The notes under the pieces are model-generated. The model had not been told where the DNA came from and did no database searches. It worked only from the letters and a program-made list of their open reading frames with translations. This document shows, one piece after another, positions 23,759 to 32,656 of a stretch of 64,000 nt of DNA (position 1 is its first letter; every line of letters begins with the position of its first letter). The DNA comes from Kutzneria buriramensis (lineage in GTDB: Bacteria > Actinomycetota > Actinomycetes > Mycobacteriales > Pseudonocardiaceae), in contig NZ_CP144375.1 of the NCBI RefSeq assembly GCF_043575855.1, positions 4,836,001-4,900,000 of the forward strand, written 5' to 3'. The translations under genes were made by a program, and so were the position numbers.

Positions 23759-23766
23759 GGTAGGCC

Positions 23767-24732
23767 ATGACCGTCATCACCGACGCGGCCGAGAACGTGG
23801 CTGGAGCCGGCGTGTCCGGCTCCGGCCGCGTTCGGCGGTTGACCGGCGGGGACAAGATCGTGCTCGGCCTGATGGTCGGCGTCCCCACTTTGCTGCACGT
23901 GGCGCTGGTGTGGGTGCCGACCCTGGTGTCGATCCTGCTGTCGTTCAGCCAGTGGGACGGCATCGGCGGGCTGGCCACGATCAAGTGGGTCGGCGTCCAG
24001 AACTACACCACGATGTTCACGGTGTCGCCGACCTTCTGGCCGGCGGTCCAGCACAACATCATCTGGCTGGTGTTCTTCGTGCTGCTGCCGACCCCGTTCG
24101 GCATGTTCCTGGCCTACCAGCTGGACAAGAGCATCCGGTTCACCCGCTTCTACCAGACCGCGATCTTCCTGCCGGTGGTCATCTCGGCGGCGGTGACCGG
24201 GTTCATCTGGCAGACGATCTACGACCCGGACAACGGCCTGGTCAACAGCATCCTGGGCACCAACAAGCCGGGGACGTCGTACATCGAGTGGCTGGGCGAC
24301 TCGCACCTGAACCTGTGGGCCGTGCTGGTCGCGGCCAGCTGGCGACAGGCCGCGTACATCATGATCCTGTACCTGGCCGGCCTGAAGGGCTTCGACCCGG
24401 CGCTGCGCGAGGCGGCGGCGCTGGACGGCGCGACCGAGTGGCAGGCGTTCACGCGGGTCACGTTCCCGGCGCTGCGGCCGATCAACATCATCATCCTGGT
24501 GGTGACGATCATCGAGTCGCTGCGCGCGTTCGACCTGGTGTACGTGGTCGCCGGCACCAACGGCACCAAGCCGGGGCTGGAGCTGCTGTCCATCCTGATC
24601 GCCAACAACATCCTCGGCGAGTCCAGCCTGGTCGGCTACGGCTCGGCGCTGGCCGTGGTGCTGCTGGTGATCTCGCTGGTGCCGATCGTGTCGTACGTGT
24701 TCCAGACCTTCCGGAAGGACCAGCAGGCATGA
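23767..24732 (+). CDS. ABC sugar permease, MalF-like
   Basis: 321 aa, six membrane segments. The EAA loop EAAALDGATEWQAFTRVTFP (about 217-236), which contacts the ATPase, is intact. It starts 8 bases after the binding-protein stop. It forms a heterodimeric pore with the next gene product. No ATP-binding gene is in the operon, so a shared MsiK-type ATPase encoded elsewhere is expected, as is usual in actinomycetes. Confidence 0.94.
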   Translation: MTVITDAAENVAGAGVSGSGRVRRLTGGDKIVLGLMVGVPTLLHVALVWVPTLVSILLSFSQWDGIGGLATIKWVGVQNYTTMFTVSPTFWPAVQHNIIWLVFFVLLPTPFGMFLAYQLDKSIRFTRFYQTAIFLPVVISAAVTGFIWQTIYDPDNGLVNSILGTNKPGTSYIEWLGDSHLNLWAVLVAASWRQAAYIMILYLAGLKGFDPALREAAALDGATEWQAFTRVTFPALRPINIIILVVTIIESLRAFDLVYVVAGTNGTKPGLELLSILIANNILGESSLVGYGSALAVVLLVISLVPIVSYVFQTFRKDQQA

Positions 24733-25652
24733 CCGCCGTCGCAGAAGTCACGGCCGCGGCGGCGTCCCGGCCGGCCCCGGTGCAGCGGCGCAAGCGGGTC
24801 CGCCCCGCCCGCGTCGTGCTGCACGTGTTCCTGGCCGTGACCGCGCTGGTGTGGCTGGTTCCGTTGGTGTGGGCCGTCTACACGTCGCTGCGCACGTTCG
24901 CGGACACCTCGGCCCACGGCTACTTCTCGCTGGCCAGCTCGTTGACGTTCGAGAACTACGAGAACGCCTGGGAGCAGGCGGGGCTGCCGCAGTACTTCCT
25001 CAACTCGGTGATCATCACCGTCCCGGCCGTGCTGGTGACGCTGCTGTTCTCCGCGTCGGTGGCGTTCTTCGTGTCGCGGTTCAACTTCAAGGTGAACCTG
25101 TTCCTGCTGATGCTGTTCACCGCGGGCAACCTGCTGCCGCCGCAGGTCATCATCACGCCGCTGTTCCGGATGTACCTGCTGATCCCGTTGCCGGACTGGC
25201 TGTCCAACGGCTCGGGGCTGATGTACAACTCGTTCCTCGGCGTGATCCTGATCCACGTGGCGTTCCAGAGCGGGTTCTGCACCTTCGTGCTCAGCAACTA
25301 CATGAAGACGATCCCGCACGAGCTGACCGAGGCCGCCCTGGTCGACGGGGCGTCGGTGTTCCGCCAGTTCTGGCAGATCATCCTGCCGCTGTGCCGGCCC
25401 GCCTTCGCCGCGCTGGCCACCCTGCTGACCATCTGGATCTACAACGACTTCTTCTGGGGATTGGTGCTGTTCGAGACGGGCGCGGACCGCCCGATCACCT
25501 CGGCCATCGCCAGCCTCCAGGGCCAGTACTTCAGCAACCAGAACCTGATCGCGGCCGGCGCCCTCATGACCGCCATCCCCACCCTGGTCATCTACCTGGC
25601 CCTGCAACGCCAGTTCGTCAGCGGCCTCACCCTCGGCGCCAACAAGGGCTGA
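24729..25652 (+). CDS. ABC sugar permease, MalG-like
   Basis: 307 aa, six membrane segments. It has a basic cytoplasmic N-terminus (QRRKRVRPAR) and the EAA loop TEAALVDGASVFRQFWQIILP (last half). The ATG overlaps the MalF-like stop by 4 bases. Final gene of the importer operon; the long palindromic element at 25727 lies 74 bases downstream. Confidence 0.94.
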   Translation: MTAVAEVTAAAASRPAPVQRRKRVRPARVVLHVFLAVTALVWLVPLVWAVYTSLRTFADTSAHGYFSLASSLTFENYENAWEQAGLPQYFLNSVIITVPAVLVTLLFSASVAFFVSRFNFKVNLFLLMLFTAGNLLPPQVIITPLFRMYLLIPLPDWLSNGSGLMYNSFLGVILIHVAFQSGFCTFVLSNYMKTIPHELTEAALVDGASVFRQFWQIILPLCRPAFAALATLLTIWIYNDFFWGLVLFETGADRPITSAIASLQGQYFSNQNLIAAGALMTAIPTLVIYLALQRQFVSGLTLGANKG

Positions 25653-25726
25653 GTTCCCCGATCGCCGGCCGGGACGGGTTCTCACTGTGGCGGCGGGTCA
25701 ACCCGCCCCGGCCGGTTCACCCGTTC

Positions 25727-25826
25727 AACCCCCGCGAGTCGCGCTCTCAGGCACACCGAATGTAGATCTCAGGCATGTGCCCGAAACCCACATTCGGTGT
25801 GCTCCAGAGCGCGACTCGCGGGGGTT
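25727..25826. repeat. 100-bp two-step palindromic intergenic element
   Basis: Outer arms of 21 bp (25727-25747, 25806-25826) and inner arms of 13 bp (25751-25763, 25790-25802) are all perfect, separated by short mismatched stretches, with a centre CATGTG-like. It fills the gap between the convergent ends of the importer operon and the kinase gene. A half copy occurs at 9175-9207, also in a convergent gap. It may be a bidirectional terminator, a REP-like element or a MITE-like repeat. Confidence 0.85.
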
Positions 25827-25832
25827 TGGGGG

Positions 25833-27215
25833 TCAGGCGGGGCTGGGGCGGCCGGGGAGGCGCATGGTCATCAACGCGCCGCCTTCCGGCGCCCGGCCGG
25901 CGTAGGCGCGACCGCCGTGCCGTTCCGCCGCCTGCGCCACGATCGCCAGCCCCAGGCCCGATCCCGGCAGCGTCCGAGCCTCCGACGACCGGTAGAACCG
26001 CTCGAACACGTGCGGCAGGTCCGCCTCCGCGATCCCCGGCCCGCTGTCGGCGACCTCGATCACCAGAGTCCCGTCCCCCAGCGGCTTCATCTCCAGCCGC
26101 ACCACACCGTCGGCCGGCGTGAACTTCACCGCGTTGTCGAGCAGGTTCAGCACCGCCCGCTCCAACGCGTGCGCCTCGCCCAGCAGGTACCACGGCTGCA
26201 AGCTCACCAGGAACTGCTGCCCGGCGGCCCGCCGCCGGGCCCGGTCCAGCGCCCGCTCGACCAGTTCCACCATGTCCACCGGCTCGTGCACGGCCTGCGG
26301 CACGTCTTCCCGGGCCAGCTCGACCAGATCCCCGATCAGGGTCGTCATCTCGGCGATCTGCGCCTGCACGTCGTCGTAGATCTCGCGCCGGTCCTCCGCC
26401 GACAGCGTCGGCGCGCCCGGCTTCTCCGACGCCAGCAGCAGCTCCAGGTTGGTACGCAAGGACGTCAGCGGCGTCCGCAGCTCGTGCCCCGCGTCTCCCA
26501 CCAGCCGTCGCTGCCGCTCCTGCGACTCGGCCAGCGCCCCGAGCATGCTGTTGAAGCTCGTGGTGAGCAACGCGAGTTCATCGTCACCGGTGACCGGAAT
26601 CGGCCGCAGGTCGCCCGTCGCCGTGACGTGCTCGGTCGCCTGGCGCAGCCGCGTCACCGGCCGCAAACCGCCTTGCGCCACCGCCGTGCCCGCCAGCGCG
26701 GCGACGAGCACCCCGCCGATACCGACGAACACCAGCACCAGCGCCAGCTTGCTCAGCAGGTTCTGGGTCGGCTTCAACGACTGGGCGACGATCAGCGCGT
26801 AGCCCGGGAACACGTTGCAGACCATCACCTGGTTGCTGCTGCTGGTGTCGTTGCGCGGCTGCGTGCAGCCCTCCCGGTGCAGGTAGGACTGCTCGGTCGG
26901 GGTGAGCTTGGGCAGTTGCAGGTGGTCGTTGTTGGTGGCCACCAGGCCGGTGTCGGCGAACTCGGCGACCAGCAGGTCCTCCGGTCCGACCGGCAGCAGC
27001 TTGGTGCCGGGGCTGGCCTGTTGGATCGTGTTCACCGCGTTGCTCGCGGTGGCCTGGACGGACACCGTGACCTGGCTGTACAGGTTGCTGCTGACCACCA
27101 TGAACGCGCCGACCGAGGCCAGCGCCACCGCGCCGGCGACGCAGATCGCCGTGAGCAGGATCACCCGGGACCGCAGCGAGACATTGCGCTTGCCCTCGAC
27201 GCGGGGCTGGGTCAC
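25833..27215 (-). CDS. MprB-like sensor histidine kinase
   Basis: 460 aa. Two membrane segments (about 18-42, 154-180) flank an extracytoplasmic sensor domain of about 110 residues. A HAMP segment, H-box LVGDAGHELRTPLTSL (His244), N-box LLDNAVKFTPADG and G-boxes ADSGPGIAEAD and GSGLGLAIV follow. The layout and the LTSLRTNLELLL start of the dimerisation helix match MprB. The GTG at 27215 overlaps the regulator stop by 4 bases. MprB senses envelope damage; the promoter motif shared with htrA supports the same here. Confidence 0.93.
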   Translation of the reverse strand: MTQPRVEGKRNVSLRSRVILLTAICVAGAVALASVGAFMVVSSNLYSQVTVSVQATASNAVNTIQQASPGTKLLPVGPEDLLVAEFADTGLVATNNDHLQLPKLTPTEQSYLHREGCTQPRNDTSSSNQVMVCNVFPGYALIVAQSLKPTQNLLSKLALVLVFVGIGGVLVAALAGTAVAQGGLRPVTRLRQATEHVTATGDLRPIPVTGDDELALLTTSFNSMLGALAESQERQRRLVGDAGHELRTPLTSLRTNLELLLASEKPGAPTLSAEDRREIYDDVQAQIAEMTTLIGDLVELAREDVPQAVHEPVDMVELVERALDRARRRAAGQQFLVSLQPWYLLGEAHALERAVLNLLDNAVKFTPADGVVRLEMKPLGDGTLVIEVADSGPGIAEADLPHVFERFYRSSEARTLPGSGLGLAIVAQAAERHGGRAYAGRAPEGGALMTMRLPGRPSPA

Positions 27216-27907
27216 GGAGGGGTCTCCCTGAGCACGTAGCCAACTCCGCGCACCGTGTGCAACAGCCGCGGCTCGCCGTCGGCCTCGGTCTTTCGCCGCA
27301 AGTAGCCGACGTAGACCTCCAGTGCGTTCCCGGAGGTCGGGAAGTCGTAGCCCCATACGTCCTCCAGGATCCGGCCCCTGGTGAGGACCTGCTTGGGGTG
27401 GGCGAGGAACAGTTCGAGCAGGCTGAACTCGGTGCGGGTGAGGCTGATCGGCCGCTCGCCGCGGCGCACGTCGCGGGTGCCCGGGTCCAGCTCGAGGTCG
27501 GCGAAGCGCATCACCGTCGCCGGGGCGCCGGCCGCCGCGTCGTCGGCGGCCGCCCGCCGCAGCAGGGCCCGCAGGCGGGCCAGCAGCTCCTCCAGCGCGA
27601 ACGGCTTGGGCAGGTAGTCGTCGGCGCCGGCGTCCAGGCCGGCGACCCGGTCGGACACCGCGTCACGGGCCGTGAGCACGAGAATAGGCAGGTCGTCGCC
27701 GGTGCCTCGGAGTCGTCGGCACACCTCCAGGCCGTCCAGGCGGGGCATCATGACGTCGAGGACCATCGCGTCGGGACGTTGCGCTGTCACTGCCTCCAGT
27801 GCTTGCTGACCGTCACCGGCCAGCTCGACCTGGTAGCCGTTGAACTGCAGCGAGCGACGCAGCGACTCGCGCACGGCCCGGTCGTCGTCCACTACGAGGA
27901 TGCGCAT
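27212..27907 (-). CDS. MprA-like OmpR-family response regulator
   Basis: 231 aa. Receiver with acidic DDD, phospho-acceptor Asp51 (MVLDVMMPRLDG) and Lys in LPKPFALEELLARL; winged helix ending LHTVRGVGYVLRETPP. The sequence style is that of MprA. The ATG at 27907 is preferred over an upstream in-frame start because MRILVVDDD begins the domain. The tandem CCTGAGAGG motif 22 bases upstream suggests autoregulation. Confidence 0.95.
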   Translation of the reverse strand: MRILVVDDDRAVRESLRRSLQFNGYQVELAGDGQQALEAVTAQRPDAMVLDVMMPRLDGLEVCRRLRGTGDDLPILVLTARDAVSDRVAGLDAGADDYLPKPFALEELLARLRALLRRAAADDAAAGAPATVMRFADLELDPGTRDVRRGERPISLTRTEFSLLELFLAHPKQVLTRGRILEDVWGYDFPTSGNALEVYVGYLRRKTEADGEPRLLHTVRGVGYVLRETPP

Positions 27908-27928
27908 GGACGAAGTGTCACCTGCCGG

Positions 27929-27948
27929 CCTGAGAGGTGCCTGAGAGG
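27929..27948 (-). promoter_or_regulatory. Tandem CCTGAGAGG motif (MprA-type box), autoregulatory
   Basis: CCTGAGAGG at 27929-27937 and again at 27940-27948, an exact 9-bp direct repeat at 11-base spacing, 22 bases before the regulator start. Confidence 0.65.
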
Positions 27949-28051
27949 GGCCCAAGGACAGGCACAATTTCCCCGACCGAGTGACGGCACCCTCGACTAC
28001 CGACCGTGACGACTTGACCTCGACATAACTCGAGGTCCGATGCTGTGCGGC

Positions 28052-28549
28052 ATGGACCTGGCCCGCCCCGACGTCGAGGGGATCGTGATCCGCACCTGGC
28101 GGACCGACGACCAGCGGCGCGCCGCCGAGGGCGCCGTGAATACGTGGCGATCACGCCCCTGGCCTGCGGATTGTCTGACCCGCGCCGTCCTGCTCGGCGC
28201 GGACGGCCAGCTCGTCCTGCACTACGAGCAGTGGTCCAGCCACCAGCTCGGCTACCGCCTCGTGCACGCCGAGCCGGCCGAGGCGACCGCGCCGGAGGTG
28301 CTGATCGTCTCGTTCGGCGTGAGCAAGGTCGCCCGGCAGCGCCGGCTCGTCGACGTGATGCGTGCTCATGTCACGCCCGGGACCTACCTGCACGCCAGCA
28401 CCGACGGCACCGGCGTGCTGGCCTGGACCACCCGCGACACCTGGCGGGAGCTCGACGAGCTGCCGTGGGTCGAGCGGCTCAGCTCGCAGCGGTTCCACCC
28501 GCACGCGGAACTGGCGCATTCCAGTGCCGCCACAGCGCGATCAGCCTGA
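28052..28549 (+). CDS. Hypothetical protein, possible antibiotic-monooxygenase-like fold
   Basis: 165 aa, soluble. Two halves each have a beta strand rich in aromatic/charged residues (GIVIRTWRTDDQRRAAEGA, GADGQLVLHYEQWSS, GTYLHASTDGTGVLAWTT) reminiscent of the ferredoxin-like antibiotic biosynthesis monooxygenase fold. This is a weak resemblance. The 3' end overlaps the convergent TRIC gene by 71 bases. Function unknown. Confidence 0.65.
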   Translation: MDLARPDVEGIVIRTWRTDDQRRAAEGAVNTWRSRPWPADCLTRAVLLGADGQLVLHYEQWSSHQLGYRLVHAEPAEATAPEVLIVSFGVSKVARQRRLVDVMRAHVTPGTYLHASTDGTGVLAWTTRDTWRELDELPWVERLSSQRFHPHAELAHSSAATARSA

Positions 28550-29090
28550 TCGCCACCACCAGCGCCGAGCCGAGCACCGTGCCCCACACGTCCGGCAGGC
28601 CGAGCCACGCCGCGATCGGCACCACCACCGCGCCGGCCAGCGCCGCCACCGCGTAGATCTCCTTGCGCAGCACCATCGGTATCTCGCGGAGCAGGACGTC
28701 CCGGATCGCGCCGCCGCCGATGCCCACCGTCATGCCGATCAGGCACGCCGTGTACGCCGGCACATGGTTCTGTAGCGCCGTTGTCGTGCCGGCCGTCACG
28801 AACACGCCCAGGCCCACCGCGTCGGCGAGCAGCACCGCCCGGCGCAGACGGGCAACCTGTGGGTGGAAGAAGAACACCGCGACGCCCGTCACCGCCGCCG
28901 TGAGCAGATAGGGCCAGCTACGCAGCGTGGTCGGCGGGTGGATGCCGAGCAGCACGTCCCGGATGATGCCGCCGCCCAGCGCCGTCGTCAGGCCCAGCAC
29001 GACCACGCCGAACAGGTCCAACTTGGCGCGCACCGCCGCGAGCGCCCCCGACGCGGCGAAGGCGACTAGACCGATCAGCTCAATGACCAC
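28479..29090 (-). CDS. TRIC/YicG-family (UPF0126) cation channel protein
   Basis: 203 aa, two homologous halves of three helices each, with the duplicated glycine-rich signature ALGGGIIRDVLLG and GIGGGAIRDVLLRE. Bacterial TRIC proteins form trimeric cation channels, some with amino-acid-related roles. The GTG at 29090 gives VVIELIGLVAFAAS, the family N-terminus; the longer upstream frame is rejected. It converges with and overlaps the previous gene by 71 bases. Confidence 0.9.
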   Translation of the reverse strand: MVIELIGLVAFAASGALAAVRAKLDLFGVVVLGLTTALGGGIIRDVLLGIHPPTTLRSWPYLLTAAVTGVAVFFFHPQVARLRRAVLLADAVGLGVFVTAGTTTALQNHVPAYTACLIGMTVGIGGGAIRDVLLREIPMVLRKEIYAVAALAGAVVVPIAAWLGLPDVWGTVLGSALVVAIRLIALWRHWNAPVPRAGGTAAS

Positions 29091-29165
29091 GGTTGCGCAG
29101 CGTACGGGTCCTACCGAGGGTAGAGGGGGAATGCGCCGGTTGGAGCGGACCGCAGAATAGGAGGT

Positions 29166-29828
29166 ATGCGGATCATCCTGGTACGGCACGGGGAGAGCCT
29201 CGGCAATGTGGACGAGCTGGCGTACTGCCGGATTCCCGACCACGCGCTGCCGCTGACCCAGCAGGGAGAGCAGCAGGCCGCCGACACCGCGCCCGCGATC
29301 AGGGCCCTGCTGGCGCCCGGGCCGATCGCCACCTATGTGAGCCCGTACCTGCGTACCCGGCAGACCCTCGAGCTGCTCAACGTGCGCGACCTGACCGAGC
29401 GGCTCGTCGCCGAGCCGCGGCTGCGTGAGCAGGACTGGGGCAACCTCCAGGATCCCGTCGAGCAGGAGGTGCAGAAGCGGCTCCGGCACGAGTTCGGGCA
29501 CTTCTTCTACCGGCTCCCGCACGGCGAGTCCGGCGCCGACGTCGACGACCGCGTCGCCAGCTTCCTCGCCGAGCTGGAACTGCGGATGCTCCAGGAGCCC
29601 CGACACCCGCACACCGTGCTCGTCGTTTCCCACGGCCTGGCCATGCGTCTGCTCTGCCGGCGGCTGTTCTCGTGGAGCATCGAACTGTTCGAGTCGCTGT
29701 CCAATCCCGGGCACTGCGAGTACCGGGTGCTGGAGCGGGACGGCGACGGGGACTGGACCATCGACCGCCCGTTCGGCCAATGGCGCCAGTCCCCCGACGG
29801 CTCCACCCAGAAGACCTCGGTCCGCTAG
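29166..29828 (+). CDS. Histidine phosphatase superfamily protein
   Basis: 220 aa. The RHG catalytic motif VRHGESLGN lies at residues 6-14, with the acid Glu in PHGESGADV and the second His in VVSHGLAM. Phosphoglycerate-mutase-like phosphatases act on varied phosphoesters; the substrate cannot be told. ATG with an AGGAGG site, divergent from the TRIC gene. Confidence 0.92.
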   Translation: MRIILVRHGESLGNVDELAYCRIPDHALPLTQQGEQQAADTAPAIRALLAPGPIATYVSPYLRTRQTLELLNVRDLTERLVAEPRLREQDWGNLQDPVEQEVQKRLRHEFGHFFYRLPHGESGADVDDRVASFLAELELRMLQEPRHPHTVLVVSHGLAMRLLCRRLFSWSIELFESLSNPGHCEYRVLERDGDGDWTIDRPFGQWRQSPDGSTQKTSVR

Positions 29829-29957
29829 CTCGGCGGCGGTCTCCACATCCCGATCCCACCCCACAGCGGGCCCGCCCGAGCTACTTCCCGCTTATCCCGG
29901 TCCTTTTCTTTCCCGGCCACGCCCAGCTCGCACGCACCGAGGCACGCCGCTGGGCCC

Positions 29958-32084
29958 TCATCTCCGCTCGGCGAGGTCTCGGCCTTCGCCGCCGGTCGAG
30001 GGCATCGACAGTCCGGTGCGCGCCAGTTTGTGCCAGGGCAGCCGCGCGCCTGCCAACGCCGTCATCACCGATTGCAGCACGACCAGGTACATCAGCTGCC
30101 GGTACACGAACTGCTGGAGCGGCAGCACCAGCAGCGGCCCGAGCCGCTCGCGGTCCAGGCGGAAGGCGATGACCGCCGGAATCACCTGCATGGCGAGGAA
30201 GACCAGCCAGTACACGAGGGCGGACACCCAGTCCCCGGTGACGACACCGAAGACGGCTGCCACGTCCACGAACGGTCCGAGCACGGGCAGGGCCACCTGG
30301 AACAGCAACAGGTACGGGATGCCGCGGCGGCCGAGCCGGCCGGCGGCTCCACGCTCGACGACCGCCCGGCGGTGCTTCCAGACCGCCTGCAACGTGCCGT
30401 AGCACCAGCGGTAGCGCTGCTTCCACAGCTGGCCGAGCGTGCTCGGGGCCTCGGTCCAGGCCAGCGCCTGCTGCTCGTAGACGACCCGCCAGCCGTCCCG
30501 CTCCATGGCCATGGTGAGGTCGGTGTCCTCGGCGAGGGTGTCGGTGGGGATGCCGCCGAGCCGGATCACGGCCTCCCGGCGGAAGGCGCCGATCGCCCCC
30601 GGCACCGTGGGCATGCACTCCAGCACGTCGTACATCCGCCGGTCGAGGTTGAAGCCGATGACGTACTCGATGTGCTGCCACCGGCCGAGCAGACCGGCCC
30701 GGTTGCCGACCTTGGCGTTGCCCGACACGGCGCCGACGCGTGGATCGGCAAAGTGGCCGACCACGGTCCGCACGGTGCCGCGTTCGAGCACGGTGTCGCC
30801 GTCCACCAACACGACCAGTTCTGTGCGCGCCGCCGCCAGGCCCGTGTTCAGCGCCGCCGGCTTGCCGCCGTTGGCCTGCCGGATCAGCACGACCCTGGGC
30901 AGATTCAGCCGCTCGACGACCTCGGCCGTGCCGTCGGTGGAACCGTCGTCCACGACGATCACCCAGACCGGGTGGTCGGAGGCGAGCACCGAGCGCACGG
31001 TGGCCTCGATGCCCTCCTTCTCGTTGTACGCGGGAACGATCACCGTCACCGGCTCCGCGGGCACCCACTGCGGACGGTCCCGCGTGCGCCGGACGTGAAC
31101 CGCGGTGGCGATCAGCACGAGGACGGTGCGCAGCACGGCGAGCGCGCTGGCGACCAGCAGGAAGCCACGCAGAACCGTGGTGAGCCAGTCGCTGAGCTGC
31201 ACGGCGGCGACCAGGAGCCAGCCGCCGAACGCGGTCTGCGGCTCGGCCGTCGCGGTGGTGTCGCCGATGCCGACCGCGTGGCTCACGGTGTCCAGCTGCC
31301 AACCGGCGGCCCGCATCGCCGGCACGAACCGGTCCAGGGCCGCGACGGTCTGGGACCGGTCCCCGCCGGCGTCGTGCATCAGCAGCACGGCGCCGTGCGC
31401 GTCCTTCGGCGTCGCGTTGGCGATGATCTTGTCGACCCCGGGCCGCTGCCAGTCCTCGGAGTCCAGATCGGACAGCACGACCAGCCGGCCGTCGGCGCCC
31501 AGCCGACGCACCGACTGCCAGGCCAGGTCGTCCACCGAGTCGGGCGTGGCCGAGTAGGGCGGCCGCACCAGCGACGTGGCGATGTCCGCAGCGCCGGCCA
31601 GGGCCAGATCGGTGGCGTGCAGTTCGACAGCGGTGCGCGTCGAACCGGCGTCGCGCAGGTCGGTGTGCGTGGCGGTGTGATTGCCGATCTCGTCGCCGTG
31701 GGCGAGGATCTCGTGGATCAGGCCGGGATACTGGGCAGCGTGTGCCCCGGTGACGAAAAACGTGGCGTGCACCTGGTAGCGGTCCAACACGGTCAGCACT
31801 TTCGGCGTCCACATTGGATCCGGCCCGTCATCGAAGGTCAGCGCCAGCGTGTGGTCACGCGGGCCGCGCGTGACCGGCGTCGCTCCTCGTGCGTCGATGA
31901 CCGCTTGGCCGGTGCGCACGGCCGCCGGCACGGCGTCTACGGGCCCTTGCGGTGTCGACTCGTCCGCATGGAACTCGCCGAGTACCAGGGCGTGCAGCGT
32001 CAGCAGCGCCGCGGTCACCACCAGCAGCACGGCGAGCAACATCCAGTGCGCCCGCGGCGGCGGGGTGCGATGGTGCGTCGCCAA
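29958..32084 (-). CDS. Bifunctional polysaccharide deacetylase - GT2 synthase (MatB-like)
   Basis: 708 aa. A membrane anchor (about 14-33) is followed by a NodB deacetylase domain (LTFDDGPDP with DD at 85-86, GNHTATH, VRPPYSA, VLLMHDAGG) on the outer face. Then come membrane helices and a processive GT2 domain (VIVPAYNEKEG, VDDGSTDG, EDTDLTMAM, QxxRW in KQRYRWCYG) with C-terminal membrane helices. This fusion matches MatB of Streptomyces, which makes a poly-N-acetylglucosamine-type extracellular polymer that drives hyphal aggregation. Preceded by a Thr-rich membrane gene 13 bases upstream. Confidence 0.9.
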   Translation of the reverse strand: MATHHRTPPPRAHWMLLAVLLVVTAALLTLHALVLGEFHADESTPQGPVDAVPAAVRTGQAVIDARGATPVTRGPRDHTLALTFDDGPDPMWTPKVLTVLDRYQVHATFFVTGAHAAQYPGLIHEILAHGDEIGNHTATHTDLRDAGSTRTAVELHATDLALAGAADIATSLVRPPYSATPDSVDDLAWQSVRRLGADGRLVVLSDLDSEDWQRPGVDKIIANATPKDAHGAVLLMHDAGGDRSQTVAALDRFVPAMRAAGWQLDTVSHAVGIGDTTATAEPQTAFGGWLLVAAVQLSDWLTTVLRGFLLVASALAVLRTVLVLIATAVHVRRTRDRPQWVPAEPVTVIVPAYNEKEGIEATVRSVLASDHPVWVIVVDDGSTDGTAEVVERLNLPRVVLIRQANGGKPAALNTGLAAARTELVVLVDGDTVLERGTVRTVVGHFADPRVGAVSGNAKVGNRAGLLGRWQHIEYVIGFNLDRRMYDVLECMPTVPGAIGAFRREAVIRLGGIPTDTLAEDTDLTMAMERDGWRVVYEQQALAWTEAPSTLGQLWKQRYRWCYGTLQAVWKHRRAVVERGAAGRLGRRGIPYLLLFQVALPVLGPFVDVAAVFGVVTGDWVSALVYWLVFLAMQVIPAVIAFRLDRERLGPLLVLPLQQFVYRQLMYLVVLQSVMTALAGARLPWHKLARTGLSMPSTGGEGRDLAERR

Positions 32085-32097
32085 CGTCGATTCCTTG

Positions 32098-32529
32098 CTA
32101 GGGGCTCGGCGCGGTGGTGTCGGTGTGTTTGGTCCGGCCGGGCGGTGTGGTCGGGGCGTGCGAGTTGCGGTTGCTGGAGGTCGTCGTTGTCGTCGCAGTC
32201 GTGACCACCGCCTGGGTGGTCGTACTGGTCAGCGACGGCGAGGCCGTTGGTGTTACACCCGTGGTCGTGGCCGCCGCGCCGCCGGCCGGCTGCACCTGGT
32301 GGCCCGGCGTGTCGTCGGCGGTCGACGTGGTCGTGGTCGCCGGTGCCGCCGGCAGGGGCAGCAGCGCCGACGGTGGGATCGGGGCGCCGGAAAGCGCGGC
32401 ACACAACAAGATCGTGTAAGTCGCCAGCACCGCGCAGGCGCCGATGGCGACCCGGCGGACGACGCGCCGGCGGCGTCCGCTGGGGTCGACGAAGACAGGT
32501 CTGTCGGGCAGATCGCTGGGGGGTGGCAT
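32098..32529 (-). CDS. Single-pass Thr-rich membrane protein
   Basis: 143 aa. A cytoplasmic basic stretch (GRRRRVVRRV) leads to a membrane segment (about 27-46) and a long extracytoplasmic Thr/Pro/Ala tail, possibly glycosylated. The ATG at 32529 is favoured over an upstream in-frame start. It is 13 bases upstream of the deacetylase/synthase and likely a partner in polymer export or assembly; no family is recognised. Confidence 0.65.
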   Translation of the reverse strand: MPPPSDLPDRPVFVDPSGRRRRVVRRVAIGACAVLATYTILLCAALSGAPIPPSALLPLPAAPATTTTSTADDTPGHQVQPAGGAAATTTGVTPTASPSLTSTTTQAVVTTATTTTTSSNRNSHAPTTPPGRTKHTDTTAPSP

Positions 32530-32656
32530 TCTCTGACTCCGTTGGGGGCGGCCCACCCTAAGCCATCGCGATCGGTTTGCCGAACATCTCACGCACGGTC
32601 ATCCGGTGGCTACTCCGACGGGCCGGCCGCGTCGCGGCCGGCCCGTCGGAGTCCAA

